A DNA stretch of 64,000 nucleotides from Xanthomonas boreopolis (GTDB taxonomy: Bacteria > Pseudomonadota > Gammaproteobacteria > Xanthomonadales > Xanthomonadaceae). The notes below the pieces were generated by a model. That model saw only the letters and a list, made by a program, of their open reading frames with translations, was not told the origin of the DNA and did no database searches. Of the stretch, positions 48,139-57,304 are shown piece after piece (within the stretch, counting starts at the first letter, position 1; each line of letters begins with the position of its first letter). Position numbers and translations under genes: made by a program. Where the stretch lies: positions 1-64,000 of the forward strand of contig BNBA01000003.1 of assembly GCA_014654535.1 (NCBI GenBank), given 5' to 3'.

Positions 48139-48738
48139 ATGACCGATCTACTTGCCGAAGCCGTTTCCACCTTCGCCCAGCTCTACGAGGAAGCCCAGCG
48201 CGCCGGCGAACTCGAACCCAACGCGATGACCGTCGCCACGGCCAGCCTCGAGGGACGGCCGAGCGCGCGCACGGTGCTGCTCAAGGGGTTCGACGAACGC
48301 GGCTTCGTGTTCTACACGCACCTGGACAGCCCCAAGGGCCGCGAGATCCAGCTCAACCCGCAGGTCGCGCTGCTGTTCCTGTGGCGCGGCCTGCGCGAGG
48401 CCGGCGTGCAGGTGCGGATCGAGGGCGAGGCGCAGCTGGTGTCCGCGGCCGAGGCCGACGCCTACTTCGCCTCGCGCCCGCGCATGAGCCAGATCGGCGC
48501 GTGGGCCTCGATGCAGTCGCAGACGCTGGCCTCGCGCGAGGAGTTCGAGGAGCGCCTGGCCAAGGTGGAGGCCAGCTTCGAAGGGCGCGAGGTGCCGCGC
48601 CCGGAGGGATGGAGCGGCTTCCGGATCGTGCCCGGCCGCTTCGAGTTCTGGTACGGCGCCCGGTTCCGGCTGCACGAGCGCTGGCGCTACGACCGCGATG
48701 CCGGCGGGCGCTGGTCCAAGCGCATGCTGTACCCCTGA
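48139..48738 (+). CDS. pdxH: Pyridoxamine 5'-phosphate oxidase
   Basis: 199 residues, FMN dependent, makes pyridoxal 5'-phosphate. Motifs: [37 protein letters not shown], and the C-terminal [23 protein letters not shown] 48139 is preceded by an in-frame GTG (48133) and a longer ATG at 48082 with no conserved sequence. It is convergent with the MFS gene, 10 bases apart. Confidence 0.96.
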   Translation: MTDLLAEAVSTFAQLYEEAQRAGELEPNAMTVATASLEGRPSARTVLLKGFDERGFVFYTHLDSPKGREIQLNPQVALLFLWRGLREAGVQVRIEGEAQLVSAAEADAYFASRPRMSQIGAWASMQSQTLASREEFEERLAKVEASFEGREVPRPEGWSGFRIVPGRFEFWYGARFRLHERWRYDRDAGGRWSKRMLYP

Positions 48739-48748
48739 TACGGGCCGG

Positions 48749-50122
48749 TCAGCGCGCCCGCGTGCGGCCTGCCAGCGCGCCGGCCAGCAGCGCCAGCGCG
48801 AGGGCCAGCCCGAAGGCCAGCAGGTAACCGAGCCGGGGACGCTGGTCCAGCATCATCGCGAACAGCGAGCCGCCCACCGCCAGCATGGTCGCCACCGCGA
48901 CCGCTTCGCACAGTTGCAATGCGGAGCTGTTGCGGCCTTCCGTGCCCGGCGGCGACAGTTGCAGCACCAGGACCGACAGGCTCGGGTAGACCAGGCCCAT
49001 GCCCGCGCCCGCCAAGCCCCAGCCGGCCACGGCGACCGCGACGGGCACCGCCGGATGGATCGCCAGCGCGGTCAGGCCGATGCCGGCCGCCAGCGTGGCG
49101 GCGCCCAGCGCGATCAAGCGCTGGCGCGGACGGCTGCCGGCGTAATGGCCCTGGTACCAGGAACCGCAGAACCAGCTGAAGGCGCCGACGCTCAGGGCGA
49201 TGCCCGCCAGCGCCGGTGAGAGACCGCGCTCGCGCGACAGCAGCAGCGGTACGAACGCCTCGCAGCCGAAGAACGCCGCCGGTGCCAGCCCGCGCAGCAG
49301 GACCACGCTGGGCAGGCCGCGCACCGCGCGCAACGTGCCGGCCGGCAACAACTGGTACACGCAGGCGAGCAGTACCAGCGCGGCGACCGCCATCGCCGCC
49401 AGCGCGCCGCCGCCGCGCGACTGCCCGCCGACGTACATCGCCAACACGCCGATCGCGGCGCCCGTCGCCCACGGCCACAGCGGCGACGACCCGGCGTCCC
49501 GGTGCGGCGCCGGCGGCAACTTCGCCAACGGGCGATACAGCAACGCCGCGGCCGGGATCGCGATCGCGGGCACGCCCAGGAAGATCCAGCGCCAGCCCGC
49601 ATGCTGCACGATCAGCCCGGCCAGCGCGGGGCCGACCAGCGAGGGCAGCACCCAGCCGGCGGAGAACGCGGAGAACACCCGCGGCTGCAGTTCCGGCGGA
49701 TACAGGCGCCCGACCAGCACGTACAGCGCGACCGACATCGCGCCGGCCCCCAGCCCCTGCAACACCCGGCCCGCGATCAGCCATGGCATCGAAGGCGCCA
49801 GGCCGGCCAGCAGCAAGCCGCACAGGAACGTGGCCAGGCCGCTCCACAACGGCCGCGCCGGGTCATGGCGGTCGCCGCTGCGGCCGGCCAGGGTCATGCC
49901 GACCACGCTGGCCGCGAGCATGCCGCCGAACGCCATCGCATACAGGCGCAGTCCGTCCAGTTCGCGCGCCACGGTCGGCATCGCGGTCGCCACCGCCAGC
50001 GCTTCGAAGGCGCCGAGCGAAACCAGCGCGACCATGCCCGACGTCGCGGCCCGGTACGGCGCGGCCATGACCGAATCCGCAGCCGGGCCGGGGCATGCCT
50101 GGGGGAGGGGAGTGGAACTCAT
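48749..50122 (-). CDS. MFS exporter next to soxR
   Basis: 457 residues with about 14 hydrophobic helices. The motif A-like segment [13 protein letters not shown], a [14 protein letters not shown] segment and [15 protein letters not shown] fit a drug/proton antiporter. Met 50122 is preceded by AGGAGAC. It is divergent from soxR, and the shared region has a SoxR-like box in a 19-base promoter spacer. Probably a redox-cycling-drug exporter activated by SoxR. The substrate is not known. Confidence 0.88.
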   Translation of the reverse strand: MSSTPLPQACPGPAADSVMAAPYRAATSGMVALVSLGAFEALAVATAMPTVARELDGLRLYAMAFGGMLAASVVGMTLAGRSGDRHDPARPLWSGLATFLCGLLLAGLAPSMPWLIAGRVLQGLGAGAMSVALYVLVGRLYPPELQPRVFSAFSAGWVLPSLVGPALAGLIVQHAGWRWIFLGVPAIAIPAAALLYRPLAKLPPAPHRDAGSSPLWPWATGAAIGVLAMYVGGQSRGGGALAAMAVAALVLLACVYQLLPAGTLRAVRGLPSVVLLRGLAPAAFFGCEAFVPLLLSRERGLSPALAGIALSVGAFSWFCGSWYQGHYAGSRPRQRLIALGAATLAAGIGLTALAIHPAVPVAVAVAGWGLAGAGMGLVYPSLSVLVLQLSPPGTEGRNSSALQLCEAVAVATMLAVGGSLFAMMLDQRPRLGYLLAFGLALALALLAGALAGRTRAR

Positions 50123-50167
50123 GCGGCAACGTCTCCTGAACGCTTGCACCCGGGGGACGGGGCGCGC

Positions 50168-50198
50168 AGCATCCAACCTCAACCAAGGTCGAGGTCAA
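50168..50198 (-). promoter_or_regulatory. SoxR-type promoter of the MFS exporter
   Basis: On the minus strand, TTGACC (50193-50198), a 19-base spacer and GATGCT (50168-50173). The spacer length is that of MerR/SoxR-activated promoters. Inside it lies CCTCAACCAAGGTCGAGG (50177-50194), whose ends CCTC and GAGG match the SoxR consensus; the centre is less symmetrical. Confidence 0.7.
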
Positions 50199-50201
50199 GC
50201 G

Positions 50202-50636
50202 ATGGCGGAGATGAGCGTGGGCGAAGTGGCGCACCGCAGCGGCGTGGCGGTGTCCGCGCTGCACTTCTACGAACGCAAGGGGTTGATCCACAGCCTGCGC
50301 ACCAGCGGCAACCAGCGCCGCTACGCCCGCGACGTGCTGCGCCGGCTGGCGGTGATACGCGTCGCGCAGCGCGTCGGCATCCCGCTGGAAGCGGTCGCCA
50401 AGGCCTTCGCGGTGCTGCCGCGGCAGCGTCCGCCGACCCGCGCGGACTGGGCGCGGATGTCGGCGCTGTGGCGCAACGAACTGGACGAGCGCATCGCCAG
50501 GCTGCAGCAGTTGCGCGACCAGCTGACCGACTGCATCGGCTGCGGTTGCCTGTCGCTGCAGCGTTGCCGGCTGGCCAACCCGGGCGATGCGCTGGGCGAG
50601 CAGGGCGACGGGCCGCGGCGCTGGGGCGGCGGCTGA
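50202..50636 (+). CDS. soxR: Redox-sensitive transcriptional activator SoxR
   Basis: 144-residue MerR-family protein. The N-terminal winged helix (about 5-70, [20 protein letters not shown]) is followed by a dimer helix and the 2Fe-2S motif [12 protein letters not shown] with Cys111, 114, 116 and 122. Oxidation of the cluster switches on target promoters. ATG 50202 is taken; ATG 50211 is also possible. In this lineage SoxR usually controls exporters rather than soxS, in line with the adjacent MFS gene. Confidence 0.96.
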   Translation: MAEMSVGEVAHRSGVAVSALHFYERKGLIHSLRTSGNQRRYARDVLRRLAVIRVAQRVGIPLEAVAKAFAVLPRQRPPTRADWARMSALWRNELDERIARLQQLRDQLTDCIGCGCLSLQRCRLANPGDALGEQGDGPRRWGGG

Positions 50637-50684
50637 AGCGCGGGGCCGCGTGGATCGGCGCTCGGGCTGCGGGAGGAATTTTCT

Positions 50685-50799
50685 TTGTGGGAGGGACTTC
50701 AGTCCCGACGGGGCTTTTGTGCAGGTCCCTCTGGCACCCGCACCTCCATGTGCGTGGATTCAACGCGGGCCTCCGTCGGGACTGAAGTCCCTCCCACAA
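50685..50799. repeat. MITE-like element with 27-base perfect inverted arms
   Basis: Arm 1 (50685-50711) starts TTGTGGGAGGGACTTCAGTC and arm 2 (50773-50799) is its exact reverse complement. They enclose a 61-base centre with no reading frame of note. It lies between the convergent soxR and proC genes and could fold as a large hairpin, so it may also terminate both. The arm sequence belongs to the GTGGGAGGGAC family seen at 44519 and, degraded, near 12975. No target-site duplication was identified. Confidence 0.8.
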
Positions 50800-50857
50800 G
50801 GAGCCAAGCGGGATGGTGGGAGGTCCGGGAAGTCGGAGGCCGTGGGGAATCAGCGGT

Positions 50858-51709
50858 TCAGTCGTTCGCCGCCGACAACTCGCGGCCGCGCGTCGTGGCC
50901 GCGGCGATGGCCTTGGCGGTCAGCGCTTCGAAGCCGCCCGCCTGGAAGGTCTCGATCGCCGCCTGGGTGGTGCCGTTGGGCGAGGTGACGCGGCGGCGCA
51001 GTTCCGCCGGCGCCTCGCCGGCCTCGGTCAGCATGCGCGCGGCGCCGAGCACGGTCTGCAGCACCAGGGTGCGCGCGGCCTCGGCGGGCAGGCCTTGCTG
51101 GAGCGCCGCCGCTTCCATCGCCTCGGCGAGCAGGAACACATAGGCCGGGCCGCTGCCGGACACGGCGGTGACGGCGTCCATGCGGGCCTCGTCCTCGATC
51201 CACACCGTCGCCCCCGCACTGGCCAGCAGGCGCTCGGCCCGTTCGCGCTGCGCCGCGCTGACGCGGGCATTGGCGTGCAGCCCGGTGACGCCGGCACCGA
51301 GCAGCGCGGGCGTGTTGGGCATCGCCCGGACCACCGCCTGGCCGCCTCCGAGCCAGCGGTCGAGCTGGGTGCCGGTGATGCCGGCGGCGATCGATACCAC
51401 CAGCGGTTGGTTCCGCGCCGCGTCCGCCAGGCCGGCGCATACGCTGCGCATCACCTGCGGCTTGACCGCCATGACCCAGGTGTCCGCGCCGGCGATGGCC
51501 GCGTCCGCCGAGGTGAACGTACGCACGCCGAAATCGCGCGCCAAGGCGTCGCGCAGCGCTTCCATGGGCTCGGCGACCTGGATGCGCCCGCCCGGCACGC
51601 CTTGCCGTACCAGGCCAGCGATCAGGCTGCGCGCCATGTTGCCGCCGCCGATGAAGGCGATGGCGGGGCCGGGACTCGGGACGGGGGGCTGGGGACTGGA
51701 ATGGGTCAT
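50858..51709 (-). CDS. proC: Pyrroline-5-carboxylate reductase
   Basis: 283 residues. Last step of proline synthesis, NAD(P)H dependent. The Rossmann motif is AFIGGGNMARSLI. VRAMPNTPALLGAGVTG, VSGSGPAYVFLLAEAM and the C-terminal VTSPNGTTQAAIETF are diagnostic. Length is usual. It follows yggS by 43 bases on the same strand. Confidence 0.97.
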   Translation of the reverse strand: MTHSSPQPPVPSPGPAIAFIGGGNMARSLIAGLVRQGVPGGRIQVAEPMEALRDALARDFGVRTFTSADAAIAGADTWVMAVKPQVMRSVCAGLADAARNQPLVVSIAAGITGTQLDRWLGGGQAVVRAMPNTPALLGAGVTGLHANARVSAAQRERAERLLASAGATVWIEDEARMDAVTAVSGSGPAYVFLLAEAMEAAALQQGLPAEAARTLVLQTVLGAARMLTEAGEAPAELRRRVTSPNGTTQAAIETFQAGGFEALTAKAIAAATTRGRELSAAND

Positions 51710-51752
51710 GGCGATCTGCGCTGGCGAAGAGGGACGAAAGTGGCAGGGCGGG

Positions 51753-52439
51753 TCAGGCGGGTCTTGCCGGGGCGCGGCTTCCGAACAGCGCCGTGCCGAC
51801 CCGCACCATCGTCGCACCTTCGGCGATGGCCTCGGCGAAATCGCCGCTCATGCCCATCGACAAGGTGTCGGCCTGCGGGTGCCGGGCCGCGGTCGCATCG
51901 AACAGGGCACGCATGCGACGGAAGGCGTCGCGGCGGCGCTCGACCTGCGGATACGGCGCCGGGATCGCCATCAGCCCGCGCAGCGCCAGGCGCGGCTCGG
52001 CGGCGATCGCCGCGGCCAGCGCGGGCACCTGCTCGGGCGTGCAGCCGTGCTTGCTGGTCTCGTCGTCGATGTTCACCTGGATCAGCACGTTCAGCGGCGC
52101 GCGTTCGGCGGGACGGTATTTCGCCAGTGCGGCGACCAGTTTCGGCCGGTCCACGGTCTGCACCCAGTCGAACAGGCGGGCGGCCTGTTCGGCCTTGTTG
52201 GACTGCAGGTGCCCGATCAGGTGCCATTCCAGCCCCAGCGCTTGCAGCTGCGCGATCTTGGCCGCCGCTTCCTGCACGTAGTTCTCGCCGAACGCGCGCT
52301 GGCCCTGCGCCGCGAGCGCGGCCACCGCCGCGGCCGGTTGGGTCTTGGACACCGCCAGCAGCGCGGCGGCCGGCCGGCCTGCGGCGCGGGCCGCGGCGTC
52401 CATGTCCGAAAGGATCTGTCGTAGCGATGAAACCGGCAC
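51753..52439 (-). CDS. yggS: YggS-family PLP-homeostasis protein
   Basis: 228 residues, alanine-racemase-like barrel without a second domain. The PLP lysine is in LLAVSKTQPAAAV. FGENYVQEAAAKI, EWHLIGHLQSNKA and LSMGMSGDFAEAIAEGATMVRVG are typical. Known members balance PLP and amino-acid pools and have no proven catalytic activity. First gene of the yggS-proC unit, divergent from pilT. Confidence 0.95.
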   Translation of the reverse strand: MPVSSLRQILSDMDAAARAAGRPAAALLAVSKTQPAAAVAALAAQGQRAFGENYVQEAAAKIAQLQALGLEWHLIGHLQSNKAEQAARLFDWVQTVDRPKLVAALAKYRPAERAPLNVLIQVNIDDETSKHGCTPEQVPALAAAIAAEPRLALRGLMAIPAPYPQVERRRDAFRRMRALFDATAARHPQADTLSMGMSGDFAEAIAEGATMVRVGTALFGSRAPARPA

Positions 52440-52470
52440 GTCGGCGCCTTCCAGCGATAAGCGGGAACGC

Positions 52471-52476
52471 TATACT
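52471..52476 (+). promoter_or_regulatory. Candidate -10 element of pilT
   Basis: TATACT lies 50 bases before the pilT start; a matching -35 is weak (CTTCCA, 52448-52453, 17 bases upstream). Confidence 0.4.
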
Positions 52477-52526
52477 GCCGGCCGGGGAAAAATCCTTCCA
52501 GTCGCAGCCCAGGGGAAAAGCAGCGT

Positions 52527-53564
52527 ATGGATATCGCTGAACTATTGGCGTTTTCCGTCAAGAACAAGGCGTCGGACCTGCACCTGTCCGCAGGCTTGCC
52601 GCCGATGATCCGCGTCGACGGAGATGTGCGCCGCATCAACATTCCCGCGCTCGACCACAAGCAGGTCCATGCGCTGGTGTACGACATCATGTCGGACAAG
52701 CAGCGCCGCGACTACGAGGAGTTCCTCGAGGTCGACTTCTCGTTCGAGATCCCGTCGCTGGCGCGTTTCCGCGTCAACGCCTTCAACCAGAACCGCGGCG
52801 CCGGCGCGGTGTTCCGCACCATTCCCTCCGAGGTGCTGACCCTGGAGGACCTGGGCTGCCCGCCGATCTTCCGCCAGCTGATCGAGCAGCCGCAGGGCCT
52901 GATCCTGGTGACCGGGCCGACCGGCTCGGGCAAGTCGACCACGCTGGCGGCGATGATCGACTACATCAACAAGAACGAGTACGGCCACATCCTCACCGTC
53001 GAGGACCCAATCGAATTCGTCCACACCTCGCAGAAGTGCCTGATCAACCAGCGCGAGGTGCACCGCGACACCCACGGCTTCAACGAGGCGCTGCGCTCGG
53101 CGCTGCGCGAGGACCCGGACATCATCCTGGTCGGCGAGTTGCGCGACCTGGAGACCATCCGCCTCGCGCTGACCGCCGCGGAGACCGGCCACCTGGTGTT
53201 CGGTACCTTGCACACCAGTTCGGCGGCCAAGACCATCGACCGCATCATCGACGTGTTCCCGGCCGGCGAGAAGCCGATGGTGCGCTCGATGCTGTCCGAA
53301 TCGCTGCGCGCGGTGATCTCGCAGGCGCTGCTGAAGAAGGTCGGCGGCGGCCGCACCGCGGCGTGGGAGATCATGGTCGGCACCCCGGCCATCCGCAACC
53401 TGATCCGCGAGGACAAGGTCGCGCAGATGTACTCGGCGATCCAGACCGGCCAGCAGTACGGCATGCAGACCCTCGACCAGCACCTGCAGGACCTGGTCAA
53501 GCGCAGCCTGATCACCCGCAACCAGGCCCGCGAGTACGCCAAGGACAAGCGCTTGTTCGAGTAG
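52527..53564 (+). CDS. pilT: Type IV pilus retraction ATPase PilT
   Basis: 345 residues. Powers pilus retraction for twitching motility as a hexamer at the inner membrane. The Walker A motif is GPTGSGKST (130-138). The Walker B region is DPDIILVGELRD (about 196-207). An Asp box and His box lie in ILTVEDPIEF and FGTLHTSSA. The PilT-specific AIRNLIR motif lies at 288-294. GGGGAAAAG precedes the start. pilU follows after a 141-base repeat-rich gap. Confidence 0.98.
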   Translation: MDIAELLAFSVKNKASDLHLSAGLPPMIRVDGDVRRINIPALDHKQVHALVYDIMSDKQRRDYEEFLEVDFSFEIPSLARFRVNAFNQNRGAGAVFRTIPSEVLTLEDLGCPPIFRQLIEQPQGLILVTGPTGSGKSTTLAAMIDYINKNEYGHILTVEDPIEFVHTSQKCLINQREVHRDTHGFNEALRSALREDPDIILVGELRDLETIRLALTAAETGHLVFGTLHTSSAAKTIDRIIDVFPAGEKPMVRSMLSESLRAVISQALLKKVGGGRTAAWEIMVGTPAIRNLIREDKVAQMYSAIQTGQQYGMQTLDQHLQDLVKRSLITRNQAREYAKDKRLFE

Positions 53565-53568
53565 GGCA

Positions 53569-53684
53569 GTGATTGGTGATCCGTGATTCGTGATTAGTCA
53601 AAAGCCGGGGTTCTGAGTGGTGATTGGTGGGCGAAAACGGGGATTCCCGCTTTTCCGAATCACGAATCACGAATCACGAATCAC
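53569..53684. repeat. Inverted heptamer arrays between pilT and pilU
   Basis: Four direct copies of GTGATTN (53569-53596) face four perfect copies of GAATCAC (53657-53684), so the two arrays are complementary and could form a long hairpin. A single GTGATTG lies between them (53622-53628). Repeats start just after the pilT stop and end 21 bases before the pilU start. Similar GATTCGTGATT strings occur in other xanthomonad intergenic DNA. Confidence 0.75.
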
Positions 53685-53705
53685 GGCTCCTCCCAGGAGC
53701 CACCC

Positions 53706-54836
53706 ATGAGCACCATCGACTTCACCTCGTTCCTCAAGCTGATGGCGCACCAGAAGGCGTCGGACCTGTTCATCACCGCGGGCATGCCGCCGTCGATCAA
53801 GGTGCACGGCAAGATCAGCCCGATCACGCAGACGCCGCTGACCGCGCAGCAGAGCCGCGACCTGGTGCTGAACGTGATGACGCCCTCGCAGCGCGAGGAG
53901 TTCGAGAAGACCCACGAGTGCAACTTCGCCATCGGCGTGGCCGGCGTCGGCCGCTTCCGCGTGTCGTGCTTCTACCAGCGCAACCAGGTCGGCATGGTGC
54001 TGCGCCGGATCGAGACGCGCATCCCCAGCGTGGACGAGCTGAACCTGCCGCCGGTGATCAAGACGCTGGCGATGACCAAGCGCGGCATCATCATCTTCGT
54101 GGGCGCCACCGGCACCGGCAAATCCACCTCGCTGGCGGCGATGATCGGCTACCGCAACCAGAACTCGACCGGCCACATCATCACCATCGAGGACCCGATC
54201 GAGTTCGTGCACAAGCACGAAGGCTGCATCATCACCCAGCGCGAGGTCGGCATCGACACCGACAGCTGGGAGAGCGCGCTCAAGAACACCCTGCGCCAGG
54301 CCCCGGACGTGATCATGATCGGCGAGGTGCGCACCCGCGAGGGCATGGACCATGCCATCGCCTTCGCCGAGACCGGCCACCTGGTGCTGTGCACGCTGCA
54401 CGCCAACAACGCCAACCAGGCGATGGACCGCATCATCAACTTCTTCCCGGAAGACCGCCGCCAGCAGCTGCTGATGGACCTCTCGCTCAACCTCAAGGGC
54501 GTGGTCGCGCAGCAACTGGTGCCGACCCCGGACGGCAAGGGCCGGCGCGTCGCCCTGGAGATCCTGCTCGGCACGCCGCTGGTGCAGGACTACATCCGCG
54601 ACGGCGAGATCCACAAGCTCAAGGAAGTGATGAAGGAATCCACCAACCTGGGCATGAAGACCTTCGACCAGAGCCTGTTCGAGCTGTACCAGGCCGGCGA
54701 GATCAGCTACGAGGACGCCCTGCGCTACGCCGACTCGCAAAACGAGGTGCGCCTGCGCATCAAGCTCTCCCAGGGCGGCGACGCCAAGACCCTGGCGCAG
54801 GGGCTGGACGGGGTGGAGATCGCCGAAGTGCGCTGA
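53706..54836 (+). CDS. pilU: PilT-dependent retraction ATPase PilU
   Basis: 376 residues. Paralogue of PilT that assists retraction. Walker A is GATGTGKS (133-140), where PilT has GPTGSGKS. Walker B is DVIMIGEVRTREG. The C-terminal extension (about 340-376) and the LVLCTLHANNANQAMDRI segment are typical. It lies downstream of pilT as in Pseudomonas. Confidence 0.97.
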   Translation: MSTIDFTSFLKLMAHQKASDLFITAGMPPSIKVHGKISPITQTPLTAQQSRDLVLNVMTPSQREEFEKTHECNFAIGVAGVGRFRVSCFYQRNQVGMVLRRIETRIPSVDELNLPPVIKTLAMTKRGIIIFVGATGTGKSTSLAAMIGYRNQNSTGHIITIEDPIEFVHKHEGCIITQREVGIDTDSWESALKNTLRQAPDVIMIGEVRTREGMDHAIAFAETGHLVLCTLHANNANQAMDRIINFFPEDRRQQLLMDLSLNLKGVVAQQLVPTPDGKGRRVALEILLGTPLVQDYIRDGEIHKLKEVMKESTNLGMKTFDQSLFELYQAGEISYEDALRYADSQNEVRLRIKLSQGGDAKTLAQGLDGVEIAEVR

Positions 54837-54858
54837 GCCGGCGCGCGGCCGGGCCCCC

Positions 54859-54880
54859 AAGGCCGCCGCAGGGCGGCCTT
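54859..54880 (+). terminator. Probable terminator hairpin after pilU
   Basis: AAGGCCGCC and GGCGGCCTT form a perfect 9-base stem with a GCAG loop, 22 bases beyond the pilU stop. No T tract follows. Confidence 0.5.
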
Positions 54881-54973
54881 GCGTCCGGGCGTTCATGGAA
54901 CGGAGCCGGTTTCGGATGTAACCGATGCCCGGGATGATGTCTAATATCGTCCCCCACCGCAGTACCCCCTCCC

Positions 54974-55690
54974 GTGAGCCTCCCCGATTCCGACCTGCGT
55001 CCGGAGCAGGAACCGTTGCCCGAAGACGGCGCCGTCGTCACCGCCGGCCCGCTGACCCCGCCGCCCGATTCGGCCGGTACGCCGGCCGACGACCGCGCGT
55101 TCCATCACTCGGTCGCCGAGGACGTGCAGGGCATGCTGCTGGCGACGCTGGTGGCCTCGCTCGGGCTGGCGGTGTTCGCCAAGGGCGGGATCATGATCGG
55201 CGGCATGGCCGGGGTGGCGTTCCTGCTGCACTACGCGCTGGACTGGAACTTCGGCCTGGTGTTCGTGCTGGTGAACCTGCCGTTCTACTGGCTGTCGGTG
55301 CGGCGCATGGGCTGGGAGTTCACGCTCAAGACCTTCGCGGCGGTGGGGGCATGCGGTCTGCTGACCGATCTGCTGCCGCGCTGGGCCGGCTATTCGCACA
55401 TGGCGCCACTGTACTCGGCGCTGGTCGGCGGGTCGCTGGTCGGGCTGGGCATCCTGTTCTTCATCCGCCATCGCGCCAGCCTGGGCGGCGTGGGCATCCT
55501 GGCGGTGTACCTGCAGCGCGAGCGCGGCTGGAGCGCGGGCAAGGTGCAGATGGCCTTCGACGCGGTGCTGATCTGCGCGGCGTTCTTCGTGCTGACGCCG
55601 CAGAAGGTGCTGTATTCGGCGGTGGGTGCGTTGATGCTGAGCCTGGTGTTGATGTTCAACCATCGGCCGCACCGCTACATGGGCGTGTGA
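54974..55690 (+). CDS. YitT-family membrane protein
   Basis: 238 residues with a polar, Pro/Asp-rich N-terminus (about 1-45) and five or six hydrophobic helices. The YitT pattern shows in GIMIGGMAGVAFLLHYAL, WNFGLVFVLVNLPFYWL and ASLGGVGILAVYLQR. Translation appears to start at GTG 54974; no good ribosome-binding site is seen and no in-frame ATG lies upstream. The function is unknown. Confidence 0.85.
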   Translation: MSLPDSDLRPEQEPLPEDGAVVTAGPLTPPPDSAGTPADDRAFHHSVAEDVQGMLLATLVASLGLAVFAKGGIMIGGMAGVAFLLHYALDWNFGLVFVLVNLPFYWLSVRRMGWEFTLKTFAAVGACGLLTDLLPRWAGYSHMAPLYSALVGGSLVGLGILFFIRHRASLGGVGILAVYLQRERGWSAGKVQMAFDAVLICAAFFVLTPQKVLYSAVGALMLSLVLMFNHRPHRYMGV

Positions 55691-55705
55691 TGCGCCAGGC
55701 CGCCG

Positions 55706-56596
55706 TCATGGGCGGGCCGGGCAGGTGCTGCTGAACCCGAGCGCCAGCATCAGGCTGCGCGCGTCGAACGGGGCGTGCACCTTGGCATCGTTGTCGAGAT
55801 AGCAGTAGACGTCGCGGCCGGCGCGCTTGCGGGCGGGAGCGCCGGCCCGCTGCGCGTCGTCCGGTTCGCCGCCGGCGGCCCAGGCGGCGATGCGCCGCGC
55901 CCAATGCTCGATCGCCTGCTCGCCGTAGCCGCTGGTGTACAGCTCGGTGTCGCCGTGCAGGCGCACGTAGACGAAGTCGCTGGTCACGTCCTCCAGGCAG
56001 GGGAACTTGCGTGCGGTGTCGGCCACCACCAGTGCCACGCCATGCTTGCGCAGCAATGCCATGCAGGCGGGATCGGCGAAGCTGGGGTGGCGGACTTCCA
56101 GCGCATGGCGCAGGCGCCGGTTGCGGTCGATCGCCAGGGCGCTGCGGCCGTGCATCAGGGTGCGGTCGCGGCGGCGGGCCAGCGACAGGGCCGCCTCGGT
56201 GTCGCGCGGCAGCGAGGCCAGGAATCCATCGAGCAGGTCCGCGTTGAAGCGCAGCGAGGGCGGCAGCTGCCACAGCAGCGGCCCGAGCTTGGCGCCGAGG
56301 CGGAGCACGCCGGAGGCGAAGAAGTTGGCCATCGCCTGGTCGCAGTCGCGCAGGCGCTTCATGTGGGTGATCAGGCGCGGGGCCTTGACCGCGAACACGA
56401 ACGCCTCCGGCGTGGCTTCGTGCCAGGCCCGGTAGCTCTTCGGGGTCTGCAGGGAATAGAACGAGCCATTGAGCTCGATGCTGGGGAAGCAGCGCGAGGC
56501 GTATTCCAGCTCGCGACGCTGGGGCAGGTCGGGAGGGTAGAACACGCCACGCCAACGGGCATAGCGCCAACCGGAGATGCCGATGCGGATGCTCAT
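55706..56596 (-). CDS. DUF72 family protein
   Basis: 296 residues, TIM-barrel-like. DUF72 signatures: ISGWRYARWRGVFYPPDLPQ, SIELNGSFYSLQTPKSYRAW, FVFAVKAPRLITHMKRL, LEVRHPSFADP and YCYLDNDAKVHA. The role is unknown across bacteria. ATG 56596 begins the conserved part. It is on the opposite strand to YitT and upstream of it in a convergent pair. Confidence 0.9.
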   Translation of the reverse strand: MSIRIGISGWRYARWRGVFYPPDLPQRRELEYASRCFPSIELNGSFYSLQTPKSYRAWHEATPEAFVFAVKAPRLITHMKRLRDCDQAMANFFASGVLRLGAKLGPLLWQLPPSLRFNADLLDGFLASLPRDTEAALSLARRRDRTLMHGRSALAIDRNRRLRHALEVRHPSFADPACMALLRKHGVALVVADTARKFPCLEDVTSDFVYVRLHGDTELYTSGYGEQAIEHWARRIAAWAAGGEPDDAQRAGAPARKRAGRDVYCYLDNDAKVHAPFDARSLMLALGFSSTCPARP

Positions 56597-56675
56597 GCGG
56601 GCAGCGTCGCGGCCGCGCCGTAAGCCATGCGTCAGCGCGACGTGCACGCAGCGTGCAGTCCGGCGGCGCCGCCGT

Positions 56676-57224
56676 TCAACCTTCTCCGCGCACGCGCATC
56701 CAGGGCGGATCGAGGCGCGCGATGCGCGCATGCGCCGGACAGTCGGCGCGGTGCGCGCCGGGCAGGTAGCCCAGGCTCATCAGGAACTCGCCGGTGATCT
56801 CGCCGCCGGTGAAGCGGAAGGTCTTCTTGAACAGCTTCACCCACTCCGGCTTGGACAGCGGGTGGTGCGCGTCCAGCCAGGCGGCGAAGCCGCCGTGCGT
56901 CGCGCGCAGGCGCCGGACCACGCCGGCGTTGTGGATCGCCGCCAGCACCTTGAGCCGGTTGCGGATGATCCCCGGGTCGGCGAGCAGGCGGGCGACGTCG
57001 TCCTCGCCGAAGCCGGCCACCGCGTCCACGTCGAAGCCGGCGTAGGCCGCGCGGAAGCCCTGGCGCTTGCGCAGGATCGTCTCCCAGCTCAGCCCGGCCT
57101 GGTTGATCTCCAGCACCAGCCGCTCGAACAGCTCGCTCTCCGCGCGCTGGGGAAAGCCGTATTCGTGGTCGTGGTAATGGCCGTGGACCGGGTGCCCGGG
57201 CGCTATCGTGCAGTAGCCGCTCAT
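56676..57224 (-). CDS. tag: DNA-3-methyladenine glycosylase I
   Basis: 182 residues. Removes 3-methyladenine from alkylated DNA. YHDHEYGFPQ, GLSWETILRKRQGFR and the GEITGEFLMSLGYLPGAH end are present. Zinc-binding residues appear as Cys5 and His18 at the N-terminus and the HRADCPAH segment at the C-terminus. It is divergent from yqgE. Confidence 0.95.
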   Translation of the reverse strand: MSGYCTIAPGHPVHGHYHDHEYGFPQRAESELFERLVLEINQAGLSWETILRKRQGFRAAYAGFDVDAVAGFGEDDVARLLADPGIIRNRLKVLAAIHNAGVVRRLRATHGGFAAWLDAHHPLSKPEWVKLFKKTFRFTGGEITGEFLMSLGYLPGAHRADCPAHARIARLDPPWMRVRGEG

Positions 57225-57304
57225 CCGGGCATTGTAGGGGGCGCCGGCGCCCGGATGGGCCCGGCGATGGCCCGCATCCGGCGGCAGGCCCGTAGAATAG
57301 GCCC

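Noticed and set aside
53569-53684. Possible CRISPR array
   Set aside because: The units are 7 bases, directly adjacent and inverted around a centre, with no spacers and no cas genes.
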